Origin: a virus | Virus record (IMG/VR): IMGVR_UViG_3300037293_000256 | Location: 1 to 31,686 of that record | Reading direction: 5' to 3' (one strand) | Length of the DNA stretch: 31,686 nucleotides | Shown: positions 20,826 to 29,875 of the stretch, in pieces | How the letters are laid out: each line of letters starts with the position of its first letter | How positions within the stretch are numbered: position 1 is the first letter of the stretch | Program-made: the position numbers and the translations under genes | The notes under the pieces: model-generated | Seen by the model: the letters and a program-made list of their open reading frames with translations, nothing else | What the model was told of the DNA's origin: nothing | Database searches by the model: none

Positions 20826-22129
20826 CTGAGAAGATCATCCGCAAGCTGCGCTGCGCCGTCTACACCCGGAAATCCTCTGAGGAAGGGCTGGAGCAGGAGT
20901 TCAACTCGCTCCACGCCCAACGTGAGTCCTGCGAGGCCTACATCGCCAGCCAGCGCTCCGAGGGCTGGGTGCTGGTCCGCGATCAATACGACGATGGCGG
21001 TGTTTCGGGCGGCACGCTGGAACGCCCCGGTCTCAAGCGGCTGCTGGAGGATATCGAAGATGGGCTGGTCGACGTCGTCGTGGTCTACAAGATCGATCGA
21101 CTATCCCGTTCGCTGATGGATTTCTCGAAACTGGTCGAGGTGTTCGACCGCAACGACGTCACCTTCGTCTCCGTCACTCAGTCGTTCAATACTACCACAT
21201 CCATGGGGCGGCTGACGCTGAATATCCTGCTGTCCTTCGCACAGTTCGAGCGCGAAGTTACAGGAGAACGGATCAGGGACAAGATCGCCGCCTCGCGCCG
21301 AAAGGGCATGTGGATGGGCGGCGTGCCACCTCTGGGCTATCAGGTGAAGGACCGCAAACTGATCATCAAGGACGCCGATGCCACCAACGTACGCTGGGTT
21401 TTCGCCCGCTTCATCGAGATCGGTTCAGCCACAGAACTGGCGCGGGAACTGGACGCACGGGGCGTCACCACCGCGCGCGGTCATAGCATCGACAAGAAGT
21501 TCATCTACCGGATGCTGAACAACCGGGTCTACATTGGCGAGGCTGTTCACAAGGGGACGAGCTATCCCGGCGAGCACGCCGGCATCATCGACAGGGATGT
21601 CTGGGACAAGGTCCACGCCATCTTGACCGAAAGCCCCCGCAAGCGCGCCGCACGCACCCGTGCCGATACGCCCGCACTGCTCAAGGGGCTGCTGTATGGC
21701 CCAGACGGAGCGGCCTTCTCGCCGACCCACACGCGCAAGGGCGGCAAGCTCTACCGATACTATGTCAGCCAGTCGGTGCTGAAGCATGGTGCCGGGTCAT
21801 GCCCGGTTGGCCGGGTTCCAGCGGGCGAAATCGAAACCGCCGTCATCGACCAGCTCCGCGCCGTATTCCGCCAACCCGAAATTGTAGCGGGCACTTGGAA
21901 AGCGGCACGCGCACAGGACGGCGAGATCACAGAGGCCGATGCCCGTGACGCGTTGACCCGACTCGATCCGCTCTGGGACGAACTCTTTCCCGCCGAGCAG
22001 GCGCGCATCGTGGCGCTACTGGTCGAGCGGATCGACATCGGCACTGACGGCCTCGATGTTCGCCTGCGCATGGACGGGCTGACCGGGCTCGCGCGCGAAA
22101 TGATGGCTGATCTTGGAACGGCGGCATGA
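20822..22129 (+). CDS. Large serine recombinase (resolvase family)
   Basis: A 435-residue recombinase. The resolvase domain covers residues 9-155: Y-T-R-K-S-S with the probable catalytic Ser18, then Y-D-D-G-G-V-S-G-G, D-V-V-V-V-Y-K-I-D-R-L-S-R-S and F-A-Q-F-E-R-E-V-T-G-E-R-I. The recombinase domain (about 165-280) includes G-Y-Q-V-K-D and R-M-L-N-N-R-V-Y-I-G-E-A. The zinc-ribbon-like part near 310-345 (Y-Y-V-S, one Cys visible) is degenerate, and there is no long C-terminal coiled coil. Such enzymes integrate, excise or invert DNA by cutting both strands through a 5'-phosphoserine link. The start at 20822 is chosen because of the ATGA overlap with DUF2924; a start at 20774 is rejected. Confidence 0.95.
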   Translation: MTEKIIRKLRCAVYTRKSSEEGLEQEFNSLHAQRESCEAYIASQRSEGWVLVRDQYDDGGVSGGTLERPGLKRLLEDIEDGLVDVVVVYKIDRLSRSLMDFSKLVEVFDRNDVTFVSVTQSFNTTTSMGRLTLNILLSFAQFEREVTGERIRDKIAASRRKGMWMGGVPPLGYQVKDRKLIIKDADATNVRWVFARFIEIGSATELARELDARGVTTARGHSIDKKFIYRMLNNRVYIGEAVHKGTSYPGEHAGIIDRDVWDKVHAILTESPRKRAARTRADTPALLKGLLYGPDGAAFSPTHTRKGGKLYRYYVSQSVLKHGAGSCPVGRVPAGEIETAVIDQLRAVFRQPEIVAGTWKAARAQDGEITEADARDALTRLDPLWDELFPAEQARIVALLVERIDIGTDGLDVRLRMDGLTGLAREMMADLGTAA

Positions 22130-22521
22130 CCCGCGCGAAGCCAGTCCCAGAAACGGTGACGGTGCACATCCCGTTCCACATCGTGAAGCGCGGCGGCCGC
22201 AAGGAGATGCAGCTGCCGGAAGGAGCATCCAGTCAGCGCAGGATGGACAACACTTTAGTCAAGGCGCTGGCGCGGGGGTTTCGGTGGAAGCGGATGCTCG
22301 AGTCCGGCGAGTTCACGACCATCGCCGAGCTGGCCGCACGCGAGGGGATCACTCCGACTTACCTGGCCCGCGTGCTCCGGCTCACGTTGTTGGCGCCTGA
22401 ATTGGTCGAAGTCATCCTCGATGGGCGACAGCCAGACGTTATAACAATGTCTGCAGCGATGAAGCCTTTTTCGTACGCGTGGGACGCGCAGCAGGTGGAC
22501 TGGCGAGTTTCGATTGTTTGA
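22126..22521 (+). CDS. Recombinase-linked HTH protein
   Basis: A 131-residue protein starting at the ATG at 22126, overlapping the recombinase stop codon (ATGA). Residues 58-95 form a helix-turn-helix: F-T-T-I-A-E-L-A-A-R-E-G-I-T-P-T-Y-L-A-R-V-L-R-L, preceded by V-K-A-L-A-R-G-F-R-W-K-R. The end D-G-R-Q-P resembles the C-termini of alphaproteobacterial recombinase-associated proteins. The cassette order (small protein, DUF2924, recombinase, HTH protein) is one I recognise from alphaproteobacteria, and this gene is its last member. It probably regulates the cassette or assists recombination. The last 30 residues are unlike the usual ending, perhaps altered at the element edge. Confidence 0.8.
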   Translation: MTRAKPVPETVTVHIPFHIVKRGGRKEMQLPEGASSQRRMDNTLVKALARGFRWKRMLESGEFTTIAELAAREGITPTYLARVLRLTLLAPELVEVILDGRQPDVITMSAAMKPFSYAWDAQQVDWRVSIV

Positions 22522-22680
22522 ACTCGACAGATAGCTTTGACAGGTAAATTTTCCTCTGATCGTTGTTGGCGCACGGCTCCAAGGTCCCCAAAGTCAATCT
22601 AAACCAATAAAATCAATGGTGATCATCGAAGTTATGCGCGATAAACCGGCGATTGAAGATAATGGAAGGTCGATCCCGGA

Positions 22681-24861
22681 ATGAATTTGCAGGCCCACGA
22701 TCAGCTGAAGTCACACATCTGGGAAATCGCGAACCGGCTTCGCGGACCATACCGCCCGCCGCAATACCGGCTGGTCATGCTGCCAATCGTCGTCCTGCGC
22801 CGGCTGGACTGTGTGCTCGAGCCAACGAAGGACGCTGTCCTCAAGCAGTACGACAAGCTCACTGCGCAGGACATGCCCGAGAGCGCCATGGAACGCCTTC
22901 TGGGCCGGGCGGCGGATCCCGATCGCAAGCACCCGCTTTACAACACCAGCCCCTTCACGTTTAGGCGGCTGCTTGGCGACGCCGAGAACATCGCGCCAAA
23001 CCTTGTCGCCTACATCAACGGCTTCTCGCCAACCGCGCGCAGCATCTTCGAGCGGTTCAAGTTCACCGACCAGATCGAGAAGCTCGACGCCAGCAACCGG
23101 CTGTTCACCATCGTGAAAGCGATGGCTGACGTCGATTTGCACCCTGACCGCATCGACAACCTGCAGATGGGCTACCTATTCGAGCACCTGGTAATGCGCT
23201 TCAATGAACAGGCCAATGAGGAGGCCGGGGACCACTTCACCCCGCGCGAGGTCATCCGGCTGATGGCGAACCTGATCTACACCGGCGAGCAAGACGTTTA
23301 TACGCCGGGAATTTTTCGGACGATCTACGATCCTGCCTGCGGTACGGGAGGGATGCTGTCCGAGTCCGAAAAGTTCATCCTCGGCCAGAACGACAGCGCC
23401 AATCTCGCGCTCTTCGGGCAGGAATACAACGACGAGTCCTGGGCGATCTGCTGCTCGGACATGCTCATCAAGGACGAGGATACGAGCAGCATCGTTCTCG
23501 GCGACACGCTGGGCGACGGCAAGACGCGTGACGGGTTCGAGGGGGACCGCTTCCACTACCTGTTGGCGAACCCGCCCTTCGGCGTAGAGTGGAAGGACCA
23601 GAAATCTGTCGTGGAGACCGAGCACAAGCTGCACGGCTTCTCCGGTCGCTTCGGTGCCGGTTTGCCAGCGATCAACGATGGCTCATTCTTGTTCCTCCAG
23701 CACATGATGTCGAAGATGCACGCCGCGCCTGACGACGGCGGCGAAGGCTCGAAGATCGCGATTGTGTTCAACGGCTCGCCGCTCTTCTCCGGCGATGCCG
23801 GATCAGGGCCGTCGAATATCCGCCGCTGGATTATCGAGAACGACTTACTCGACGCCATTGTCGCGCTCCCGGACCAACTGTTCTACAACACCGGGATATT
23901 CACCTACGTCTGGCTGGTCACAAACCGAAAGCCGCCTGAGCGGCGTGGTCAGGTGCAGTTGATCGACGGCACCCGGTTTTTTGAACGGATGAAGAAGAGC
24001 CTTAACAACAAGCGCAACGAAATCACCGAAGACCAGATCCGCCACCTCACCCGGATCTACGGCGAATATCGCGATGGCGAGACGGCCGAGGTCGTTGTCG
24101 ATCACAAGTCAGGCCAGACAGAGACCCGCACCGTCTCGCGCATCTTCGAGAACCGCGAGTTCGGTTTTCTCAAGGTGACGGTGGAGCGACCGTTGCGAAT
24201 GAATTTCGAGGCAACGGCGGAACGCATTGCCGGGCTGGACGACCAGACCGCATTCGCCAACCTGGCAACTTCGAAGAAGCGCAAGGACGAAGCCGCCGCG
24301 GCGCGCGAGATCGCGGGCGGTCGTAAGCTGCAGGAGGCGATCCGTACCGCGATCTCAACGCTCGGGGGCAAGGGGCGCTACATGGACCGCACCGCGTTCG
24401 AAGTCGACTTGACGGCCGCCGTCAAGCGCGCCGGAGTGAAGGTCGCTGCGCCGATCAAGAAGGCAATCTTCACCGCCTTGGGTGAGCGCGACTCAGATGC
24501 CGAGACTTGCCGCGATGGCAAGGGGCGGCCCGAGCCGGATGCCGAGTTGCGCGACACCGAGAACATCCCGCTGCCGGACGGGACTACGCTGCCGCTGCCC
24601 ATGCAGTTCGGCCCGGACAAGCCCAATGGCCAATTGGTGGCGACGTTTCGCGGCACAATCGACACTTACATCGCTGCTGAGGTACTGCCGCATGTGCCAG
24701 ATGCTTGGGTCGACTATGACAAGACCAAGATCGGCTACGAGATCCCAATCAACCGGCACTTCTATGTCTACAAACCGCCACGTGCGCTCGAAAAAATCGA
24801 AGCGGACATAAACGCGCTGGAGGGCGAGATCGCCGGACTGCTGGAGGGGTTGATTGCATGA
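22681..24861 (+). CDS. hsdM: Type I restriction-modification methyltransferase subunit
   Basis: A 726-residue HsdM. An N-terminal helical domain (residues 1-170) is followed by the methyltransferase core. The S-adenosylmethionine site is D-P-A-C-G-T-G-G at 217-224 and the adenine-N6 motif is N-P-P-F at 297-300. G-D-H-F-T-P-R-E-V-I-R-L (183-194) and F-Y-N-T-G-I-F-T-Y-V-W-L are also family landmarks. With HsdS it methylates adenine in both halves of a split target. It is longer than classical HsdM (EcoKI is about 530 residues) through a C-terminal extension. It begins the operon after a 159-base gap with no strong ribosome-binding site and overlaps hsdS by four bases (ATGA). Confidence 0.96.
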   Translation: MNLQAHDQLKSHIWEIANRLRGPYRPPQYRLVMLPIVVLRRLDCVLEPTKDAVLKQYDKLTAQDMPESAMERLLGRAADPDRKHPLYNTSPFTFRRLLGDAENIAPNLVAYINGFSPTARSIFERFKFTDQIEKLDASNRLFTIVKAMADVDLHPDRIDNLQMGYLFEHLVMRFNEQANEEAGDHFTPREVIRLMANLIYTGEQDVYTPGIFRTIYDPACGTGGMLSESEKFILGQNDSANLALFGQEYNDESWAICCSDMLIKDEDTSSIVLGDTLGDGKTRDGFEGDRFHYLLANPPFGVEWKDQKSVVETEHKLHGFSGRFGAGLPAINDGSFLFLQHMMSKMHAAPDDGGEGSKIAIVFNGSPLFSGDAGSGPSNIRRWIIENDLLDAIVALPDQLFYNTGIFTYVWLVTNRKPPERRGQVQLIDGTRFFERMKKSLNNKRNEITEDQIRHLTRIYGEYRDGETAEVVVDHKSGQTETRTVSRIFENREFGFLKVTVERPLRMNFEATAERIAGLDDQTAFANLATSKKRKDEAAAAREIAGGRKLQEAIRTAISTLGGKGRYMDRTAFEVDLTAAVKRAGVKVAAPIKKAIFTALGERDSDAETCRDGKGRPEPDAELRDTENIPLPDGTTLPLPMQFGPDKPNGQLVATFRGTIDTYIAAEVLPHVPDAWVDYDKTKIGYEIPINRHFYVYKPPRALEKIEADINALEGEIAGLLEGLIA

Positions 24862-26192
24862 CAGCCGTGCCAGAAAAAGTGCGGCAGGCATACAACCAGC
24901 TTCCTTCTGGATGGCGTTTGGAAAAGCTCAAATTCTTTGCCGACGTCCGGAACAGTAATGTCGACAAGACAATCGCCGATGACGAAGAACCCGTTCAACT
25001 CTGCAATTACACGGATGTGTACTACAATGACCGGATCACCCGTGATCTGGAGTTCATGCGAGGGTCGGCGACCGAAACGGAAATCGAGAAGTTCCAACTC
25101 AAACGCAATCAGGTAATTATCACCAAAGACAGCGAGGGATGGGACGACATCGGCATTCCCGCGCTTGTCACCGAAGACATGCCGGATGTGCTCTGCGGCT
25201 ATCACCTGTCGGTTTTCGAGCCGGGAGCCGATCTGGACGGCGCGTTCCTCGCTTGGCTCTGCCGATCCGAGCCGTTGAACGATCAATTCAAGTTGGGCGC
25301 AAACGGGGTGACGCGGTACGGGCTCGGCCAATACCCGATGAAGAACGCCTTCGCAGCGCTCCCGCCCCTCGAAACCCAGCGGCGGATTGCAGAGTTTCTG
25401 GATGAAAAGACGGCGCGGATCGACGGACTGATCGCCAAGAAGCGTGCGCTTCTTGAGCGGCTGGCCGAAAAGCGCCAGGCCCTCATCACCCGCGCCGTCA
25501 CCAAGGGCCTCGACCCCGCCGCCCCGATGAAGCCCTCTGGCATCGACTGGCTGGGCGACGTGCCGGCGCATTGGGAGGTTCAGCGGCTCCGCTTCTCAGT
25601 TGAGAAGATCGAACAGGGGTGGTCCCCGCAATGCGAAAACCGTCCGGCACAACCTGGGGAATGGGGTGTGTTAAAGGTTGGCTGCGTAAACGGCGAGTAT
25701 TACGACGAAGCAGAAAACAAAGTGCTCCCGTCCGAGCTTGATCCGGTTGAGAAATACGAAGTAATTGAAGGCGATATTCTCATCAGCCGAGCTAATACAA
25801 AAGAACTGTTGGGTAGTGCTGCGCTGGTCGAGACTACCCAAGGCAAAATAATTTTTAGCGATAAGCTGTATCGCATCACTCTAAGCAAGAATTTTGATCC
25901 GAAATACATGATCGGTGTCCTCAGGTCGCCCTTATCGCGATTCCAGTATGAGCAGGACGCCACAGGTACCAGCGGCTCGATGCAGAACATCGGTCAGGAC
26001 ACAATCAAGAATCTGGTTCACCCTCTCCCACCCTATGATGAACAGATTCATATTGGCGAAAGGCTTTCCGCGATACATGCAGATGAGACCGCTCTCCGAG
26101 ATCGAATATCGTCGTCGCTTTCTAGGATGGATGAATACCGAGCCGCGCTCGTCACAGCCGCCGTAACCGGTAAGATTGCTGATCTTCAATGA
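24858..26192 (+). CDS. hsdS: Type I restriction-modification specificity subunit
   Basis: A 444-residue HsdS that sets the target sequence. Two variable target-recognition domains (residues about 15-165 and 240-405) are joined by a conserved helical spacer (172-245: F-L-D-E-K-T-A-R-I-D-G-L-I, R-L-A-E-K-R-Q-A-L-I-T-R-A-V-T-K-G, then G-I-D-W-L-G-D-V-P). The second half repeats W-L-G-D-V-P-x-H-W-E-V, which shows the usual internal duplication. The second recognition domain (about 25600-26030) looks less GC-rich than its surroundings, as expected for a swapped domain. It overlaps hsdM before it and the small gene after it by four bases each. Confidence 0.96.
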   Translation: MTAVPEKVRQAYNQLPSGWRLEKLKFFADVRNSNVDKTIADDEEPVQLCNYTDVYYNDRITRDLEFMRGSATETEIEKFQLKRNQVIITKDSEGWDDIGIPALVTEDMPDVLCGYHLSVFEPGADLDGAFLAWLCRSEPLNDQFKLGANGVTRYGLGQYPMKNAFAALPPLETQRRIAEFLDEKTARIDGLIAKKRALLERLAEKRQALITRAVTKGLDPAAPMKPSGIDWLGDVPAHWEVQRLRFSVEKIEQGWSPQCENRPAQPGEWGVLKVGCVNGEYYDEAENKVLPSELDPVEKYEVIEGDILISRANTKELLGSAALVETTQGKIIFSDKLYRITLSKNFDPKYMIGVLRSPLSRFQYEQDATGTSGSMQNIGQDTIKNLVHPLPPYDEQIHIGERLSAIHADETALRDRISSSLSRMDEYRAALVTAAVTGKIADLQ

Positions 26193-26800
26193 CTCTGGCG
26201 GCTAGCACCTATTTCGAGCATCTGAAGGCGTATGTGAATAGCGACTACGTCATGCACGACGGCGCTGGCGGCAGGGTGCTGCTGACGGAGAAGTATTTTC
26301 GCCCCGAAGACGTGAAGCCACAGACACGCAAGGTCGAACTGCTCTTGCCCGGTGCTGGAATGGCCTTCAAGTTGGACCATGACGACTTCGAGACGTCAAA
26401 GAAAAAGAGCAAGCCGCGGTTGTTCCATTTCCTCGACGACACGGCAAAGCCGTGGTCCAAGCGCTGTGATTTTGTGATCTTCTACGTCAATGGCCGCGCA
26501 TTTCACGCCGACTGTATCGAGTTCAAGTCAAAGAGCCTTACGGCGGAAAAGTTCGTCCCGCAACTCAAGGCAGGAATGTGCTGGGTAACCAGCATGAAAC
26601 GCACAATCGATCACTATACAGGCGACAACCGAAAGATCCGACTGCGCAAATTTGTGTTCGCCGAGAACGAAAACCCCGGCGCATATCTCGATCCCAATCG
26701 ACAATTCATTGCCGATCCATCCATTCGATACTACCACTTTGACGAGGTGAATGGTCAGCCCTTGGCGGACCTGCAAAACACTTCGTTGCAGGAGATTTAA
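26189..26800 (+). CDS. Operon-embedded protein with ExK nuclease-like motif
   Basis: A 203-residue protein placed between hsdS and hsdR. It starts at the ATG overlapping the hsdS stop codon and ends 3 bases before hsdR. Residues 90-115 read C-D-F-V-I-F-Y-V-N-G-R-A and C-I-E-F-K-S-K. A D94 followed by E111-F-K113 is the layout of a PD-(D/E)XK nuclease core, with a basic helix after it (Q-L-K-A-G, 125-129). No standard type I operon needs such a gene. It could be an extra nuclease, a specificity or anti-restriction partner, or an inactive fold with structural use. No family name is known to me, and enzymatic activity is unproven. Confidence 0.75.
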   Translation: MTLAASTYFEHLKAYVNSDYVMHDGAGGRVLLTEKYFRPEDVKPQTRKVELLLPGAGMAFKLDHDDFETSKKKSKPRLFHFLDDTAKPWSKRCDFVIFYVNGRAFHADCIEFKSKSLTAEKFVPQLKAGMCWVTSMKRTIDHYTGDNRKIRLRKFVFAENENPGAYLDPNRQFIADPSIRYYHFDEVNGQPLADLQNTSLQEI

Positions 26801-26803
26801 GTC

Positions 26804-29800
26804 ATGTCCGGCCACACCGAGCGAGATTTTGAGACCGCAATTGAGGCTGGACTCATTGGCGCAGGCGGCTATGAGGTTCGCGCGCCCGGTGACTATGACG
26901 AGGCGCTGGCGCTCTTCCCCGATGACGTGACGGGCTTTCTGAGGGACAGCCAGCCGACCCGCTGGGGTCAGCTGGAGGCATTGCTTGGCCCTAAGACAGA
27001 GGCGACTGTCCTCGACAGCCTCGCCAAGGAGCTCGACGTCAAGGGCACGCTCCACGTCCTGCGCCACGGCTTCAAATGCTATGGCAAGACCTTCCGGATG
27101 GCGTTCTTCCGCCCCAACTCCGGCATGAACCCCGAGGCCGCTGCGCTCCATGCCAGAAACCGGCTGACAATCACGCGGCAGGTGGCCTTCACCTCGGTCC
27201 TGAAACGAGCGGACGGCAAGAACCGGCGCTGCATCATCGACGTGACGCTCAGCCTGAACGGTTTGCCCGTGACCACGGTAGAGCTCAAGAACCCGATGAC
27301 CGGCCAGCGCGCGGCCGACGCCATCAAGCAATACACGGAGGAGCGCGACGAACGCGATCTGTTGTTTGCCTTCAAGAAGCGCGCGCTCGTACATTTTGCG
27401 GTGGACCCGGACGAGGTGTGGATGACGACGCGCCTGAAAGGCCGCGAGACGGTCTTTCTTCCGTTTAATCGCGGCCACGACCACGGGGCGGGCAATCCCC
27501 CCGTCGCAGGGAACTGGAAGACGCATTTCCTGTGGGACGAGGTACTGCAGGCTGACAGCCTGATAGATATCCTGCAACGCTTCATGCACCTCGAGGTCAA
27601 GGAAAGGCAGGTCAAGACTGACAAGGGCGTGCGAACGATCCGCAAGGAGGCGATGATCTTCCCGCGCTTTCACCAGCTCGACGCGGTGCGAAAACTCATC
27701 GCCCATGCAGGGGAGCACGGGTCGGGCCGGAATTATCTGATCCAGCATTCCGCGGGGTCCGGAAAGTCGAATTCCATCGCCTGGCTGGCCCATCGCCTCG
27801 CCAGTCTGCATGACGCCAATGACGAGAAGGTTTTTCACTCTGTCGTCGTCGTCACCGACCGGCGCGTGCTCGACCAGCAATTGCAGAACACGATCTACCA
27901 GTTCGAGCACAAGACCGGCGTGGTCGAGAAGATCGAAGAGAACACCCAGCAACTGGCCCGCGCCCTGTCGGCCGGTACGCCCATCGTCATCACCACGATC
28001 CAGAAGTTCCCATTCATCGCGCAGGCGCTCTCCACACTGGAGAGCAAGGGCACGGGGGTGAAAATCGACACGGCGGGCAAGCGGTTCGCGGTGATCGTGG
28101 ACGAGGCGCATTCCTCGCAGAGCGGCGAGACTGCCATGGCGCTCAAGGGAATGCTGAACAAGGACGGAATCGAGTCGGCGGTCGCGGCGCAACTGTCAGA
28201 GGAAGAAGACGACGATCTATCCGAGGATGCCAAGGCGGCGATGCTGCGCGATTCCCTGAAGCGGGCGCGGCAGCCGAACCTCAGCTTTTTCGCCTTCACT
28301 GCGACGCCGAAGTTCAAGACCAAGACGCTGTTCGACGAGCCGGGACCCTCTGGCACGTCGCCGTTCCACGAGTACACCATGCGGCAAGCCATCGAAGAAG
28401 GCTTCATCATGGACGTGCTGCAGAACTACACGACCTACAAGCGCTTCTTCGGCCTCATCAAGCAGGTCGAGAACGACCCTGAGGTGCCGCGCAAGAAGGC
28501 GGCGAAGGCATTGGCGAGGTATCTGGAACTGCACCCGGTCAACATCGACCAGGTCGTATCCGTCATCGTCGAGCATTTCCGGCTTTACGTCATGCACGAG
28601 CTTGGCGGTCGCGCAAAAGCGATGGTCGTCACCGGCTCGAGGCTGGCGGCCGTCAAATACAAGCTGGCCTTCGACCGTTATATCAAGGCGCAGGGCTATG
28701 ACGGCATCCGCTCGCTCGTCGCTTTCTCAGGCACAGTCGAAGACCCGGATGACCCGGGTTCGTCTTATACCGAAGTGTCGATGAATGATGGGCTTGCCGA
28801 AAGCGAACTGCCCGAGACATTCGAGCGGGACGATTACAGAGTGCTGCTGGTTGCTGAGAAGTACCAGACCGGGTTCGACCAACCTCTCTTGCAAACGATG
28901 TACGTCGTGAAGCGACTGGCTGGGGTGCAGGCGGTGCAGACCCTGTCGCGACTCAATCGGATGACCCCGGGTAAGGCGCGCACCTTCGTGCTCGATTTTG
29001 CCAACGAGGAGGACGACATATACAAGGCGTTCAAGCCTTACTACGAGGCCACGCCGATCGGCGAGAACGCCGATCCACACCGCCTGTCCGAGTTGCAGCA
29101 CAAGCTCCTGGAATGGGCAATCTTCGCGCCCGATGACGTGAACGCCTTTGCCGAGGTCTGGTACCGGCGCAAACGCGATCATTCTGCCACCGACCACCGC
29201 GTGATGAATTCCGTTTTGGATAGCGTCGTGCAAAGGTTTTTGGACAAGGAAGAACCGGAGCAGGAGGAGTTCCGGGGGCAACTCACGGCGTACCGGAACC
29301 TCTACGCGTTCCTCTCCCAGATCATCCCCTATCAGGACAGCGATCTGGAAAAGCTCTATGCCTTCGTTCGCAATCTGATCTCGAAGTTGCCTCCGCCCGG
29401 CGACGGCCATGCCTTCGCTCTGGACGACGAGATCGCGCTGCGGTTCTTCCGGCTACAGCAAATGACCGAAGGATCGATCAATCTATCCAATGGCGAGACG
29501 GACCCGCTGAAGGGTCCGACCGACGTGGGGACGGCCCGTGCGCCGGACGAGGACGTGGCCCTCTCCAGCCTGGTCGAGAAGCTGAACGAGCGCTTTGGTA
29601 CCGACTTCACGGAAGCCGACCAACTCTTCTTTGACCAGATCCGCGTCAGCGCTGAGCAGGATGACAAGATCGTGGAGGCCGCGCGGGCGAACAACTTAAC
29701 CAACTTCTCATCCTATCTTGAACGGATGCTCGACGAGCTGTTCATCGACCGCATGGAGGGCAACGAGGAAATCTTCTCTCGTGTGATGACGGACAAACAG

Positions 29801-29875
29801 TTTCGCGCAGCAGCGCACGAGCATCTCGCCAATGAAATCTTCCGCCACGTCCAGAAGCGTAATCCCGTTGAATAG
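26804..29875 (+). CDS. hsdR: Type I restriction endonuclease subunit
   Basis: A 1023-residue HsdR. The N-terminal nuclease domain has I-I-D-V at 144-147 and V-E-L-K at 159-162 (D146, E160, K162). The motor follows with Walker A H-S-A-G-S-G-K-S at 315-322, D-E-A-H at 433-436 and F-F-A-F-T-A-T-P at 495-502. The later part contains Y-Q-T-G-F-D-Q-P-L and L-S-R-L-N-R-M. The complex translocates DNA using ATP and cuts at a distance from unmethylated targets. It starts at the ATG at 26804 (AGGAG upstream), 3 bases after its neighbour, and is in frame throughout. It therefore appears intact. Confidence 0.97.
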   Translation: MSGHTERDFETAIEAGLIGAGGYEVRAPGDYDEALALFPDDVTGFLRDSQPTRWGQLEALLGPKTEATVLDSLAKELDVKGTLHVLRHGFKCYGKTFRMAFFRPNSGMNPEAAALHARNRLTITRQVAFTSVLKRADGKNRRCIIDVTLSLNGLPVTTVELKNPMTGQRAADAIKQYTEERDERDLLFAFKKRALVHFAVDPDEVWMTTRLKGRETVFLPFNRGHDHGAGNPPVAGNWKTHFLWDEVLQADSLIDILQRFMHLEVKERQVKTDKGVRTIRKEAMIFPRFHQLDAVRKLIAHAGEHGSGRNYLIQHSAGSGKSNSIAWLAHRLASLHDANDEKVFHSVVVVTDRRVLDQQLQNTIYQFEHKTGVVEKIEENTQQLARALSAGTPIVITTIQKFPFIAQALSTLESKGTGVKIDTAGKRFAVIVDEAHSSQSGETAMALKGMLNKDGIESAVAAQLSEEEDDDLSEDAKAAMLRDSLKRARQPNLSFFAFTATPKFKTKTLFDEPGPSGTSPFHEYTMRQAIEEGFIMDVLQNYTTYKRFFGLIKQVENDPEVPRKKAAKALARYLELHPVNIDQVVSVIVEHFRLYVMHELGGRAKAMVVTGSRLAAVKYKLAFDRYIKAQGYDGIRSLVAFSGTVEDPDDPGSSYTEVSMNDGLAESELPETFERDDYRVLLVAEKYQTGFDQPLLQTMYVVKRLAGVQAVQTLSRLNRMTPGKARTFVLDFANEEDDIYKAFKPYYEATPIGENADPHRLSELQHKLLEWAIFAPDDVNAFAEVWYRRKRDHSATDHRVMNSVLDSVVQRFLDKEEPEQEEFRGQLTAYRNLYAFLSQIIPYQDSDLEKLYAFVRNLISKLPPPGDGHAFALDDEIALRFFRLQQMTEGSINLSNGETDPLKGPTDVGTARAPDEDVALSSLVEKLNERFGTDFTEADQLFFDQIRVSAEQDDKIVEAARANNLTNFSSYLERMLDELFIDRMEGNEEIFSRVMTDKQFRAAAHEHLANEIFRHVQKRNPVE

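Noticed and set aside
22537-22565. TTGACA box upstream of hsdM as a promoter
   Set aside because: No -10 box lies at a suitable distance, so I do not list it as a promoter; hsdM must still have a promoter somewhere in 22522-22680.
26528-28192. A 554-codon open frame on the minus strand opposite hsdR
   Set aside because: Antisense to the intact hsdR and the nuclease-like gene, with no motif of its own.
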